NCBI RefSeq assembly: GCF_002211305.1
Contig: NZ_LOKW01000001.1
Coordinates: forward strand, 434,001-498,000
Direction: 5' to 3'
Source of the DNA: Rhizobium sp. R634
Lineage (GTDB): Bacteria; Pseudomonadota; Alphaproteobacteria; Rhizobiales; Rhizobiaceae
Length of the DNA stretch: 64,000 bases
The notes under the pieces: generated by a model
Database searches by the model: none
Told to the model about the DNA's origin: nothing
Seen by the model: only the letters and a program-made list of their open reading frames with translations
Shown: positions 37,181 through 46,360 of the stretch, one piece after another
How positions within the stretch are numbered: the stretch's first letter is position 1
How the letters are laid out: every line of letters begins with the position of its first letter
Program-made: the position numbers and the translations under genes

Positions 37181-40100
37181 TTGTTAAGATTTCATGTGAG
37201 GAATCGAGAATATTTAAGTGCTTCGGGCGGCACGCCTTGCATCAGTCACGTAACGTCAACCTGGACTGCACTGCTTGCAACTCCGATCGTGGTGTCTTCG
37301 AGCACGCAGGCCTTTTCCGGCTTTGCCAACGAGGGCAGCGCTACCGTCCAATCCTCCTTCACCGATACGGTCACATCGTCACTGATGTCGTTATCAGGTA
37401 CCACGCAATCGTCCGCCGCATCGCCGACGGCGCCTGCGGGCGACGGCGGCGCGCAAGACAGCTCGATCAAGACGGCATCGGTTGCGACGGTGTTCGAGAC
37501 GCCCTCCTCGACAAAGCAAGACACCGTGCTTGCCCCCGATCCATCGCAGGAGGCTGCGACACTGCCTGCCGCTCCGGCGCTTACGGGAGTCACCAGCAAT
37601 GCCGAGACGGATAGCGCGAAAACGGCGGCGCCGGTCGGCTCCTCCAGCAGCCTCGGCACAACTTCGCTGCGTCTTCAGGTTTCGACGCTCTCCCTCTCGG
37701 AGGAAGCGAGCCAGGACGTTTCGGCTGAAACGACCGCGGCTCCCTCAGCGCTGGCGGCACCGGCGGCGGTGGCTTCGCCTGCAGCTGTGGTGACGCCCAA
37801 CAAGATCGCGCTCGAAAACCTGAGGCAGGGCAACCCCATCAGCGAATGGGGACTGGAGGGCGACGGCAACGGCACCATCCAGGGTTTCGCCACCGAAATC
37901 AGCACCAATATCGGCCAGACGGTCGATTTCAAGATCGCCACCGATTCCACCCATTACCGCATCGATATCTACCGCATGGGCTATTATGGCGGTATGGGCG
38001 CCCGCAAGGTCGACTCGATCGAGAAATCGCTGACCACGGCGCAGATCCAGCCGCACCCGATCGTCGACATGTCGCTCGGGCTCATCGATTGCGGCAACTG
38101 GTCGGTATCGGCGAGCTGGGAGATTCCCGACGATGCCGTCTCGGGCGTCTATTTCGCCAAGCTGGTGCGTGAGGATGGCACTGAGGATGCGAGTATCATC
38201 CCCTTCGTCGTACGCGACGATGCTTCTACCAGCGATATCGTCTTCCAGACATCCGACACCACCTGGCAGGCCTATAATGCCTGGGGCGGCGCCAGCCTCT
38301 ATTATGGCGAAGTTCCCGTCGATCCGGCCGACATGATCGGCTACCTGCCGCCGAACTGCAGCTGCGGGCTGACCGCGATCGGCCGTGCGTCCGCCGTCAG
38401 CTACAACCGGCCGATTATCACCAATACCAGCCCGATCGGCGGCTCGCACGATTATATCTTCGGCGTCGAATCCTCCGCCATCTCGTGGCTGGAGCAGAAC
38501 GGCTACGACGTGTCCTATATTTCCGGCGTCGATGCGACTCGCAACGGCGCGCTGCTGCTCAATCACGATGCCTATCTCTCTGTCGGCCACGACGAATACT
38601 GGTCTGCAGAACAGCGCGAAAATGTCGAGGCTGCCCGCGATGCCGGCGTCAACCTCGCCTTCTGGAGCGGCAACGAATGCTACTGGAAGGTCCGCTGGGA
38701 AAGCAGCATCGACGGCAGCGGCCAAGCCTATCGCACCATGGTCTGCTACAAGGAGACCTGGGGCACGAGCACCGATCCGAGCAATGTCGGCACCGGCACC
38801 TGGCGCGATCCGCGCTATGCCGATCCGGGGCAGGAGCCGGAAAATTCGCTGACCGGCACGATGTTCCAGGTGGACAGCTACCGCCAGGATACGATCTCCA
38901 TTCCTTACGACTATTCGAACCTGCGCTTCTGGCGCAATACCGAGGTTTCGGAGCTGCAGGAGGGCGATACCTATAATCTGGTGCAGAACTTGCTCGGCTA
39001 TGAGTGGGATTCCGATGTCGAGAACGGCTTCCGGCCTGACGGTCTCGTCAACCTGTCGCTCTCGTCGATCTCGGTGGATACATATCTGCGCGACTACGGC
39101 ACGACGGTCGGTTCGGCGATCGCCACCCACAGCCTCACCATGTACCGCGCGGAAAGCGGCGCGCTGGTCTTCGGCGCCGGCACCGTCTTCTGGTCCTGGG
39201 GCCTGAGCGACAACCACCAAGGCCCGACGACATCGACCGATCGCAACGTGCAGCAGGCGATGGTCAACATGTTCGCCGACATGGGCATCCAGCCGACCAC
39301 GCTGGATGCGAGCCTGATCCTCGCGACCCAGTCGACCGACACGCTGAAGCCCACCTCGACGATCAGCTCGTCGATATCAGGCGCAAGCTTCCTCGAAGGC
39401 CAGCATGTGACGATCACGGGCACGGCGCAGGATTTCGGCGGCGGCATCATCGCCGGCGTCGAGGTTTCCACCGATGGCGGCCAGCACTGGTTCAAGGCCA
39501 CCGGCCGCGAAAGCTGGAGCTACAACTGGGTCGTACAGGCAAGCGGCACCTATACCATCCTGTCGCGCGCCGTCGACGACAGCGTCAATCTGGAGGCGCC
39601 ATCGGCCGGCAAGCAGGTCACGGTCACCCTGCCGGGCACGCAGGGCCTGTGGACGCTGGCGGAAAAGCCTGCTGTGGAAACGGCGATCGATCGCGATCCG
39701 GTCGAGCTCGGCCTGCGCTTCCAGGCAACGACGGCAGGCGCCGTGCAGGGCATCCGCTTCTACAAGGGCTTCTACAATACCGGCGACCACGTCGTCAGCC
39801 TCTGGTCCGGCGACGGAACGCTGCTCGCAACCGGCGTGTCGGTGGGTGAATCGCTCTCCGGCTGGCAGACGGTGATGTTCTCCTCGCCGATCCAGATCGC
39901 CGCCGGCACGACCTATGTGGCCTCCTATCACAGCAACGGATTCTTCTCCCTCACCGAGAACTATTTCAGCGAGCCCTATGCCAGCGGTGCGCTGAAGGCA
40001 GTCGATGGCGGCGGCGTCTTTGCCTATAGCGGCACCAGCACGTTCCCCGGTCAGAGCCCCGGTGGCTCCAACTACTGGGTTGATGTGGTCTTCGATGCCG

Positions 40101-42460
40101 GCCCCAACAGCCAGCCGGTGGCGACCGACGACAGCGGGCTGACCATCGGCCACAACGGAACGCTTGTCATCTCGATTGCCGCGCTCGTGGCAAATGATGT
40201 CGATGCCAATGGCGATGCGCTGACCATCACCGCCGTCGGCAATGCCGTGAATGGCACGGTCGCTCTCAATAAGCAGACGGGAACCGTCACCTTCACGCCG
40301 GCCAACAATTATTCAGGCCCGGCAAGCTTCAGCTATACGCTGTCGGATGGTCGCGGCGGCACGGATCAGGGCAATGTCAGCCTCACCGTGCAGGCAGGTC
40401 CGGCCGGCGAGACGCTGTTTACCTCAAGCGAGGGACCGACCGGCGGCAGTTTCAACGACAATACAGCGATGGAACTCGGCATGAAGTTCGTCGCTTCGTC
40501 AAACGGCACGATCTCGGGCATCCGCTATTACAAGGCTGCCGGCGATACCAGCGTGCATACCGGCTCCCTCTGGAGAGCCGACGGCACGCTCGTTGCGACG
40601 GTGACCTTCAACAACGAGTCGCTCTCCGGCTGGCAGACTGCGAACTTCTCCACGCCGCTGCAGATCACGGCGGGTGCGACCTATGTCGCCTCCTACCACA
40701 CGACCGGCAGCTATGTGGCGACGGCAGGCTATTTCAACACGGCCCATACCAACGGCTCGCTGACGGCGCTGGCCGGTACGAACGGCGTCTATGCGGTCGG
40801 ATCGGGCTCGACCTTCCCGACCCAGAGCTACCAGTCGTCGAATTACTGGGTCGATGTCGTCTTCAACCAGTCGACGGGCAACACGGTGCCTGTCGCCGCC
40901 AATGACAATGGCTACACGACCTATGCCAACACGGCCCTGTCGATTGCTGCAGCAAACCTGCTTGCCAACGACAGCGATGGCGACGGCGATCCGCTGAGCG
41001 TTACCGGCGCCAACGGCGCGGTCAATGGAACGGTGACCTTCAACAGCCAGACCAACACGGTGACCTTCACGCCGAATTCAGGCTATACCGGCGTTGCAAG
41101 CTTCTCCTATTCGATCTCGGACGGGCATGGCGGCACGGCTTCGGCCACCGTCAGCCTCACGGTCAATTCGCAGCCCGGCGGTGGCACGACCTCGAGCCTG
41201 TTTACCGGTGCCGATACGTCGGGTGTTGGCGCCGCCAATGACGCCAACTCGGTCGAACTCGGCGTCAAGTTCATCGCTTCCGCCAATGGCCAGATCACCG
41301 GGCTCACCTACTACAAGAGCGCTCAGGATACCGGCACGCATGTCGGCTCGCTCTGGACCGCGAGCGGCCAGCTCCTTGGCCAGGCAACCTTCATCAACGA
41401 GACGGCAAGCGGCTGGCAGACGGTTTCCTTCACCCAGCCGATCAATGTCACGGCCGGCACCACCTATGTGGCGAGCTACCATTCGAACGGTTTCTATTCG
41501 GCAACGGCGAACTATTTCACGACCGACCATACGAGCGGCGCGCTGACGGCGCCGGCCAGTTCGGTCAGCGGCGGCAACGGCGTCTATGCCTATGGTACGG
41601 GCAGCCTGTTCCCGACCGCTTCCTACAATGCCAGCAACTACTGGGTGGACGTGCTCTACCAGCAGGGTGCGCAGAATGCGGTTCCGGTCGCCGCCAATGA
41701 CAGCGGCTACTCGACCAATACGGGCACGCCGATTACCATCCAGGCCTCGGCGCTGCTTTCAAACGATACCGATGGCGATGGCGATCCGCTCACCGTTACC
41801 GGCGTCAGCGGCGCGGTCAACGGCTCGGTCGCCTGGAACGCGCAGGCCCAGACGGTGACCTTCACCCCGACGGCTGGTTATTCCGGACCGGCGAGCTTCG
41901 GCTACGCGATCTCGGACGGCAAGGGCGGCACGGCCTCGGCCCAGGTGGCGCTCACCATCAACAACGCCGCCGCCGGTCCTGAGCAGAACCTCTTTGCATC
42001 AAACGCGACGCCCTCGGTCGTCTCGGTCAACGACAACCAGCAGGTCAATCTCGGCATGAAGTTCCAGGCCGATGCCGCCGGCTGGATCACCGCCATCCGC
42101 TTCTACAAGGGCGCCGACAATACCGGCCCGCACAACGGCTATCTGTGGACCGCCTCCGGCACGCTTCTCGGCAGCGTCACCTTCAACAACGAGACGGCGA
42201 GCGGCTGGCAGACCGCGCAGCTCAGCCAGCAGATCGCGATCCAGGCGGATACGACCTACGTCGTTTCCTACAGCACCAACGGCCATTATTCGGCGACCGG
42301 CAATTACTTCGCCAGCGACGTGACGAATGGGGACCTGAAGGCATCAGGCGGCAACAACGGCGTCTATGCCTATGGATCGGGCGGGCTGTTCCCGACCGCC
42401 AGCTATAACAGCACGAACTACTACGTGGACGTCGCATTCAAACCGCAGCTCGCGGCGTAA
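37181..42460 (+). CDS. Giant modular protein 2: DMFase-beta-like domain, Ig-like, cadherin-like and DUF4082 repeats
   Basis: A 1,759-aa paralogue of giant protein 1. The DMFase-beta-like domain spans about residues 207-707 ([41 protein letters not shown]) with a PNCSCG insertion near 391. An Ig-like domain lies at about 717-813. Four DUF4082 domains (about 822-971, 1077-1230, 1337-1494, 1599-1757) alternate with three cadherin-like/tandem-95 domains (for example VAANDNGYTTYANTALSI). Repeats here are diverged, unlike protein 1. Both proteins end similarly (VAFKPQLAA and VVFRPQLVA). The start is uncertain: no ATG lies in frame near the 5' end, and the TTG at 37181 follows GGGGA by eight bases. 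GTG at 37196 is an alternative. No signal peptide is seen. Confidence 0.82.
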   Translation: MLRFHVRNREYLSASGGTPCISHVTSTWTALLATPIVVSSSTQAFSGFANEGSATVQSSFTDTVTSSLMSLSGTTQSSAASPTAPAGDGGAQDSSIKTASVATVFETPSSTKQDTVLAPDPSQEAATLPAAPALTGVTSNAETDSAKTAAPVGSSSSLGTTSLRLQVSTLSLSEEASQDVSAETTAAPSALAAPAAVASPAAVVTPNKIALENLRQGNPISEWGLEGDGNGTIQGFATEISTNIGQTVDFKIATDSTHYRIDIYRMGYYGGMGARKVDSIEKSLTTAQIQPHPIVDMSLGLIDCGNWSVSASWEIPDDAVSGVYFAKLVREDGTEDASIIPFVVRDDASTSDIVFQTSDTTWQAYNAWGGASLYYGEVPVDPADMIGYLPPNCSCGLTAIGRASAVSYNRPIITNTSPIGGSHDYIFGVESSAISWLEQNGYDVSYISGVDATRNGALLLNHDAYLSVGHDEYWSAEQRENVEAARDAGVNLAFWSGNECYWKVRWESSIDGSGQAYRTMVCYKETWGTSTDPSNVGTGTWRDPRYADPGQEPENSLTGTMFQVDSYRQDTISIPYDYSNLRFWRNTEVSELQEGDTYNLVQNLLGYEWDSDVENGFRPDGLVNLSLSSISVDTYLRDYGTTVGSAIATHSLTMYRAESGALVFGAGTVFWSWGLSDNHQGPTTSTDRNVQQAMVNMFADMGIQPTTLDASLILATQSTDTLKPTSTISSSISGASFLEGQHVTITGTAQDFGGGIIAGVEVSTDGGQHWFKATGRESWSYNWVVQASGTYTILSRAVDDSVNLEAPSAGKQVTVTLPGTQGLWTLAEKPAVETAIDRDPVELGLRFQATTAGAVQGIRFYKGFYNTGDHVVSLWSGDGTLLATGVSVGESLSGWQTVMFSSPIQIAAGTTYVASYHSNGFFSLTENYFSEPYASGALKAVDGGGVFAYSGTSTFPGQSPGGSNYWVDVVFDAGPNSQPVATDDSGLTIGHNGTLVISIAALVANDVDANGDALTITAVGNAVNGTVALNKQTGTVTFTPANNYSGPASFSYTLSDGRGGTDQGNVSLTVQAGPAGETLFTSSEGPTGGSFNDNTAMELGMKFVASSNGTISGIRYYKAAGDTSVHTGSLWRADGTLVATVTFNNESLSGWQTANFSTPLQITAGATYVASYHTTGSYVATAGYFNTAHTNGSLTALAGTNGVYAVGSGSTFPTQSYQSSNYWVDVVFNQSTGNTVPVAANDNGYTTYANTALSIAAANLLANDSDGDGDPLSVTGANGAVNGTVTFNSQTNTVTFTPNSGYTGVASFSYSISDGHGGTASATVSLTVNSQPGGGTTSSLFTGADTSGVGAANDANSVELGVKFIASANGQITGLTYYKSAQDTGTHVGSLWTASGQLLGQATFINETASGWQTVSFTQPINVTAGTTYVASYHSNGFYSATANYFTTDHTSGALTAPASSVSGGNGVYAYGTGSLFPTASYNASNYWVDVLYQQGAQNAVPVAANDSGYSTNTGTPITIQASALLSNDTDGDGDPLTVTGVSGAVNGSVAWNAQAQTVTFTPTAGYSGPASFGYAISDGKGGTASAQVALTINNAAAGPEQNLFASNATPSVVSVNDNQQVNLGMKFQADAAGWITAIRFYKGADNTGPHNGYLWTASGTLLGSVTFNNETASGWQTAQLSQQIAIQADTTYVVSYSTNGHYSATGNYFASDVTNGDLKASGGNNGVYAYGSGGLFPTASYNSTNYYVDVAFKPQLAA

Positions 42461-42509
42461 CGCCCACGCGGATGCAAGGCCAAGCATGCCGTGAAGTGTG
42501 AGAGTATCG

Positions 42510-43742
42510 ATGATGCGTACAGATATCAGATTGCCGGTTACGGTTCTCGCCGGGTTTCTCGGCGCCGGAAAGACGACTGTGCTCAATCACGTCCTGAGCA
42601 ATCGGGAAGGGCGTCGGGTTGCCGTCATCGTCAACGATATGAGCGAGGTCAACATCGATGCTGATCTCGTGCGTGAAGGGAGTGCGGACCTCCTGCGCAC
42701 GGACGAGACACTGGTGGAGCTCACCAATGGATGCATCTGCTGCACGCTGCGCGAAGACCTCCTGAGCGAGGTCAGGCGGCTCGCGGCCGCCGGCCGTTTC
42801 GACTATCTGCTGATCGAGGGCACCGGCATCGCCGAACCGCTGCCTGTCGCGGCCACCTTCTCCTTCCGCGACGAGAGCGGGGCGGCCCTTTGCGACGTGG
42901 CAAGGCTCGACACGATGGTCTGCGTCGTCGATGCGGTCAATCTGCTTGCCGATTACCACAGCGCCGAGTTCCTTGCCGATCGCGGCGAGAGGCGTGACGG
43001 GGACGACGAGCGCAAGCTCGTGGACCTGCTCGTCGAGCAGATCGAATTTTCCGATGTCGTCATCATCAACAAGGCAGGCGACGTGTCTTGCGCCGACCTT
43101 GCCGAGGTTCGCCGGGTCGTCGCCGCACTCAATCCGGATGCCCAGGTCGTCGAGGCGGTCTTCGGCCAGGTGCCGCTCGACACGATTCTGGATACCGGCC
43201 TCTTCAGCGAGGCGAAGGCTGCCCGCCACCCGCTCTGGCACAAGGAGCTCTTCGGTTGGGGCGACCATGTGCCGGAGACCGAGGAATACGGCATTTCAAG
43301 CTTCGTCTATCGCAGCCGCCGGCCTTTCGCACCGCTCAGGCTCAAGGATTTCCTCGACAGGAAATGGGCAGGCCTCATCCGCGCAAAGGGTCATTTCTGG
43401 CTGGCGACGAGGCCTGATGAGATCGGCCTGCTGTCGATCGCCGGCACCCAATGCCGCATCGAAACCAGAGGATACTGGTGGGCCTCCGTGCCGAAGGTGC
43501 AATGGCCTCGCTTTCCGCAATTCCGCCAGCTCATCGACCGGCATTGGGACGAAGTCTGGGGCGACCGCCGCCAGGAACTCGTCTTCATCGGCTCGCACTT
43601 CGACAAGGCGGCGATCCGGGCCGCGCTCGACGATTGCCTGACCGGGGAAGAAACAGGCTTCGATCCGCAAACCGCCGTCGGTCTTCGCGATCCGTTTCCG
43701 GCATGGCGGCATGACACGCACGCATCGGGGCGAAAAGCGTGA
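42510..43742 (+). CDS. CobW/COG0523 GTPase 2 (putative metallochaperone)
   Basis: A 410-aa close paralogue of the GTPase at 35724, with [14 protein letters not shown] (Cys75, Cys77, Cys78), [13 protein letters not shown] and the same [15 protein letters not shown]-terminal domain. Both end in DPFPAW or just after it. It starts 49 bases after giant gene 2, so the pattern giant gene then GTPase is repeated exactly. ATG at 42510 is preferred over the GTG 12 bases earlier by alignment with the paralogue. Duplication of the whole two-gene module, followed by divergence, is the simplest history. Confidence 0.9.
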   Translation: MMRTDIRLPVTVLAGFLGAGKTTVLNHVLSNREGRRVAVIVNDMSEVNIDADLVREGSADLLRTDETLVELTNGCICCTLREDLLSEVRRLAAAGRFDYLLIEGTGIAEPLPVAATFSFRDESGAALCDVARLDTMVCVVDAVNLLADYHSAEFLADRGERRDGDDERKLVDLLVEQIEFSDVVIINKAGDVSCADLAEVRRVVAALNPDAQVVEAVFGQVPLDTILDTGLFSEAKAARHPLWHKELFGWGDHVPETEEYGISSFVYRSRRPFAPLRLKDFLDRKWAGLIRAKGHFWLATRPDEIGLLSIAGTQCRIETRGYWWASVPKVQWPRFPQFRQLIDRHWDEVWGDRRQELVFIGSHFDKAAIRAALDDCLTGEETGFDPQTAVGLRDPFPAWRHDTHASGRKA

Positions 43743-43807
43743 AGCGGATTCGGACAATCCGATGCGCCGCAAAGTGACAGTTTTCACATCAACCAGAGGA
43801 GAGAACA

Positions 43808-44116
43808 ATGAGCAGCGAACTTTATGCAGATGGCATCGGTGAAATCACCATCACGGGAACGATCGTGCGCATCGACGTGATGTCGCTCTCGGCCACCGAG
43901 CGAGACGCCAACAACAATCCGAAGCCGGTGTTCCGCCAGCGCATCATCATGCCGGTGGATGCCTTCGCCAATGCGGTCGATCTCATGCAGAAGGCGCTCG
44001 GCGGGCTGGTCGAGGCGGGTGCGGTCCGCCGCATCGGCGACATGTCGGGGGCGGCGGCTGCCGACATCCAATCGACGCAGGGCGGTGCGTCGAACGCCTC
44101 GCCGAACTTCAACTGA
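43808..44116 (+). CDS. Conserved-looking small protein of unknown function (102 aa)
   Basis: A 102-aa soluble protein with no signal peptide or membrane segment. It reads as a short beta-rich domain (GEITITGTIVRIDVMSLS, then FRQRIIMPVDAFANAVDLM) followed by a flexible Ala/Ser/Asn-rich tail. GAGGAG lies before the ATG. I do not recognise the family. It lies between the second GTPase and the secretion ABC transporter, 100 bases from the latter. It may be a secretion or folding helper for the giant proteins, or a regulator. Confidence 0.75.
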   Translation: MSSELYADGIGEITITGTIVRIDVMSLSATERDANNNPKPVFRQRIIMPVDAFANAVDLMQKALGGLVEAGAVRRIGDMSGAAAADIQSTQGGASNASPNFN

Positions 44117-44215
44117 TGAACAGAGGTGTGGAGCGCTGCGCGTCGATCCGGACGCGCAGGAGACGTCTCCAACTTTTAAATCCAAGTCTCGGTCTTGTAG
44201 CGTTTCGGGTGGGCC

Positions 44216-46360
44216 ATGAGTGGTTTTCTGCATACCAACCTGCACTGTCTTGCGCTCGTTGCGCGTCATCACGGCGTCGATCTTTCGCCTGAGCGACTGC
44301 AGCACGATTATGCCGTCGGCAACGATCCGGTGGCCGTGCGGCAGATGCTCCGGATGGCCAAGGATGCCGGCCTCAGGGCGAGGCATCTGACCCTCGACTG
44401 GCGAAGCCTGTTCCAGCTCGGCGAGGCCTTCCCGGCTCTTGCCGAACTTTCGAACGGCAACTGGGTGGTCATCGCCGGCGCCATCGGGGAGGGCGAGGAC
44501 GAGAGGATCCGCGTTCTCGACCCGCTTGCCGCCCGCCAAGAAGTCATGTTGCTGAGCGAGGAGCAATTCGCCAAGGCCTGGTTCGGATCGGTGGTTCTGC
44601 TGAAGCGCAACTATCGCATGTCCGATGAGGACCGGCCCTTCGGCTTCCGCTGGTTCATCCCCGAGATCATCAAGCAGCGCAGCTTCTTCCGCGATGTGGC
44701 GCTCGCCGCCTTCGTGCTCTATGGCCTCGGGCTGACGACGCCGATGTTCTTCCAGCTCGTCATCGACAAGGTGCTCGTGCATCAGAGCTATGCGACGCTG
44801 ACGGTTCTGACGATCGGTATCGCGGTGGCGCTCGTCTTCGACGCGACCTTCAGCTTCCTGCGCCGATATCTGCTGCTCTACGCCACCAACAGGATCGACA
44901 TCCGGGTGGCGACGCGCACCTTCGGCCATCTGCTCAACCTGCCGATCGCACTCTTCGAGCAGGCGTCTGCCGGCGTTCTCGTCAAGCATATGCAGCAGAC
45001 GGGGCGCATCCGCGAATTCCTGACCGGTCGGCTGTTCCTGACGCTTCTCGACGGCGTCTCGCTCTTCGTCTTCGTGCCGATCCTGCTTCTCTACAGCGTC
45101 AAGCTGACGCTCGTCGTGCTCGGCTTCGCGGCGCTTGTCGGTCTGGCGGTGATGATGCTCGTCGGGCCGTTCCAGCGCCGCCTGCAGGCGCTCTACCAAG
45201 CCGAAGGCGACCGGCAGGCCCTGCTTGTCGAAACCGTGCACGGTATGCGCACCGTCAAATCGCTGGCGCTGGAGCCGCGCCAGCGCAAGGTCTGGGACGA
45301 TTATTCGGCCCAGTCCATCTCCGTGCGCTTCCGCGTCGAGAAGATCTCGACCATCGCCCAGTCGCTGACGGGGCTTCTGGAAAAGCTGATGAGCGTCGCC
45401 ATCATCGGGCTCGGCGCGCTCGACGTGTTCTCAGGCGCGATGACGATCGGCGCGCTGGTCGCCTTCAACATGCTCGCCGGCCGCGTCTCCGGGCCGCTCG
45501 TGCAGATCGTCACCATGGTGCATGAATATCAGGAAGTGGCGCTGTCCGTGCGCATGCTCGGCGAGATCATGAACCAGCGGCCGGAACAGGCGGGCCGCGG
45601 GCGCGGGGTCAGGCCACATCTGCATGGCCGCATCGAATTCGACAGGGTCACCTTCCGCTATGCGCCCGACGCAGCACCTGCGCTCGACAACGTTTCCTTC
45701 GCCATTCCGGCAGGCTCGGTCTTCGGCGTGGTCGGCAAGAGCGGCTCGGGCAAGACGACCATCACCCGGCTCATCCAGGGGCTTTACCAGAGCCAGGAGG
45801 GGCTGGTGCGCATGGATGGCTATGACAGCCGCGAAATCGACCTGGTTCATCTCAGAACCAGCATCGGGGTGGTGCTGCAGGATAATTTCCTGTTTCGCGG
45901 CACTGTGCGCGACAATATCGCCGCCGCAAAACCCGATGCCAGCATCGAGGAAATCATGGAGGTCGCCCGTGTCGCCGGCGCCGAGGAATTCATCGAGCGG
46001 CTGCCGCGCGGCTTCGACACGATGCTGGAGGAGAACGCCGCCAATCTCTCCGGAGGCCAGAAGCAGCGGTTGGCAATTGCGCGCGCGCTGATCACCGATC
46101 CCAAGCTTCTGATCTTCGACGAGGCGACGAGCGCGCTCGACCCCGACAGCGAGGCGATCATCCGCGAAAATCTCAGCCGCATCGCCGCCGGCCGCACCGT
46201 CATCATCGTCTCGCACCGGCTTTCGACACTCGTCGACGCCGATGCCATTCTCGTCATCGAGCGGGGCAAGGTCGCCGATATCGGTCGGCACGATCAGCTG
46301 GTGTCGCGCTGCATGACCTACCGCCACCTGTGGTCGCAGCAGATGAGGCAGGTCGCATGA
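44216..46360 (+). CDS. Type I secretion ABC transporter with inactive C39-like domain
   Basis: A 714-aa inner-membrane ABC exporter. The N-terminal C39-like domain (about residues 1-130) has Thr7 where active peptidases have the catalytic Cys, so it should bind rather than cut substrate, as in HlyB. Membrane segments lie at about 155-430. The ATPase has GVVGKSGSGKTT (about 505-516), the signature LSGGQKQRLAIARAL and Walker B LLIFDEATSALD. The stop overlaps the HlyD start by four bases. Lying directly downstream of two giant signal-less proteins, it is the likely exporter for them (inference). The outer-membrane TolC is not in the window. Confidence 0.93.
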   Translation: MSGFLHTNLHCLALVARHHGVDLSPERLQHDYAVGNDPVAVRQMLRMAKDAGLRARHLTLDWRSLFQLGEAFPALAELSNGNWVVIAGAIGEGEDERIRVLDPLAARQEVMLLSEEQFAKAWFGSVVLLKRNYRMSDEDRPFGFRWFIPEIIKQRSFFRDVALAAFVLYGLGLTTPMFFQLVIDKVLVHQSYATLTVLTIGIAVALVFDATFSFLRRYLLLYATNRIDIRVATRTFGHLLNLPIALFEQASAGVLVKHMQQTGRIREFLTGRLFLTLLDGVSLFVFVPILLLYSVKLTLVVLGFAALVGLAVMMLVGPFQRRLQALYQAEGDRQALLVETVHGMRTVKSLALEPRQRKVWDDYSAQSISVRFRVEKISTIAQSLTGLLEKLMSVAIIGLGALDVFSGAMTIGALVAFNMLAGRVSGPLVQIVTMVHEYQEVALSVRMLGEIMNQRPEQAGRGRGVRPHLHGRIEFDRVTFRYAPDAAPALDNVSFAIPAGSVFGVVGKSGSGKTTITRLIQGLYQSQEGLVRMDGYDSREIDLVHLRTSIGVVLQDNFLFRGTVRDNIAAAKPDASIEEIMEVARVAGAEEFIERLPRGFDTMLEENAANLSGGQKQRLAIARALITDPKLLIFDEATSALDPDSEAIIRENLSRIAAGRTVIIVSHRLSTLVDADAILVIERGKVADIGRHDQLVSRCMTYRHLWSQQMRQVA

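Noticed and set aside
37745..39220. 491-codon minus-strand frame inside giant gene 2
   Set aside because: Antisense to a clear DMFase-like domain, with no recognisable motif.
43784..45241. 485-codon minus-strand frame under the ABC transporter
   Set aside because: Asp/Glu/Arg/His-rich antisense translation of a clear exporter gene.
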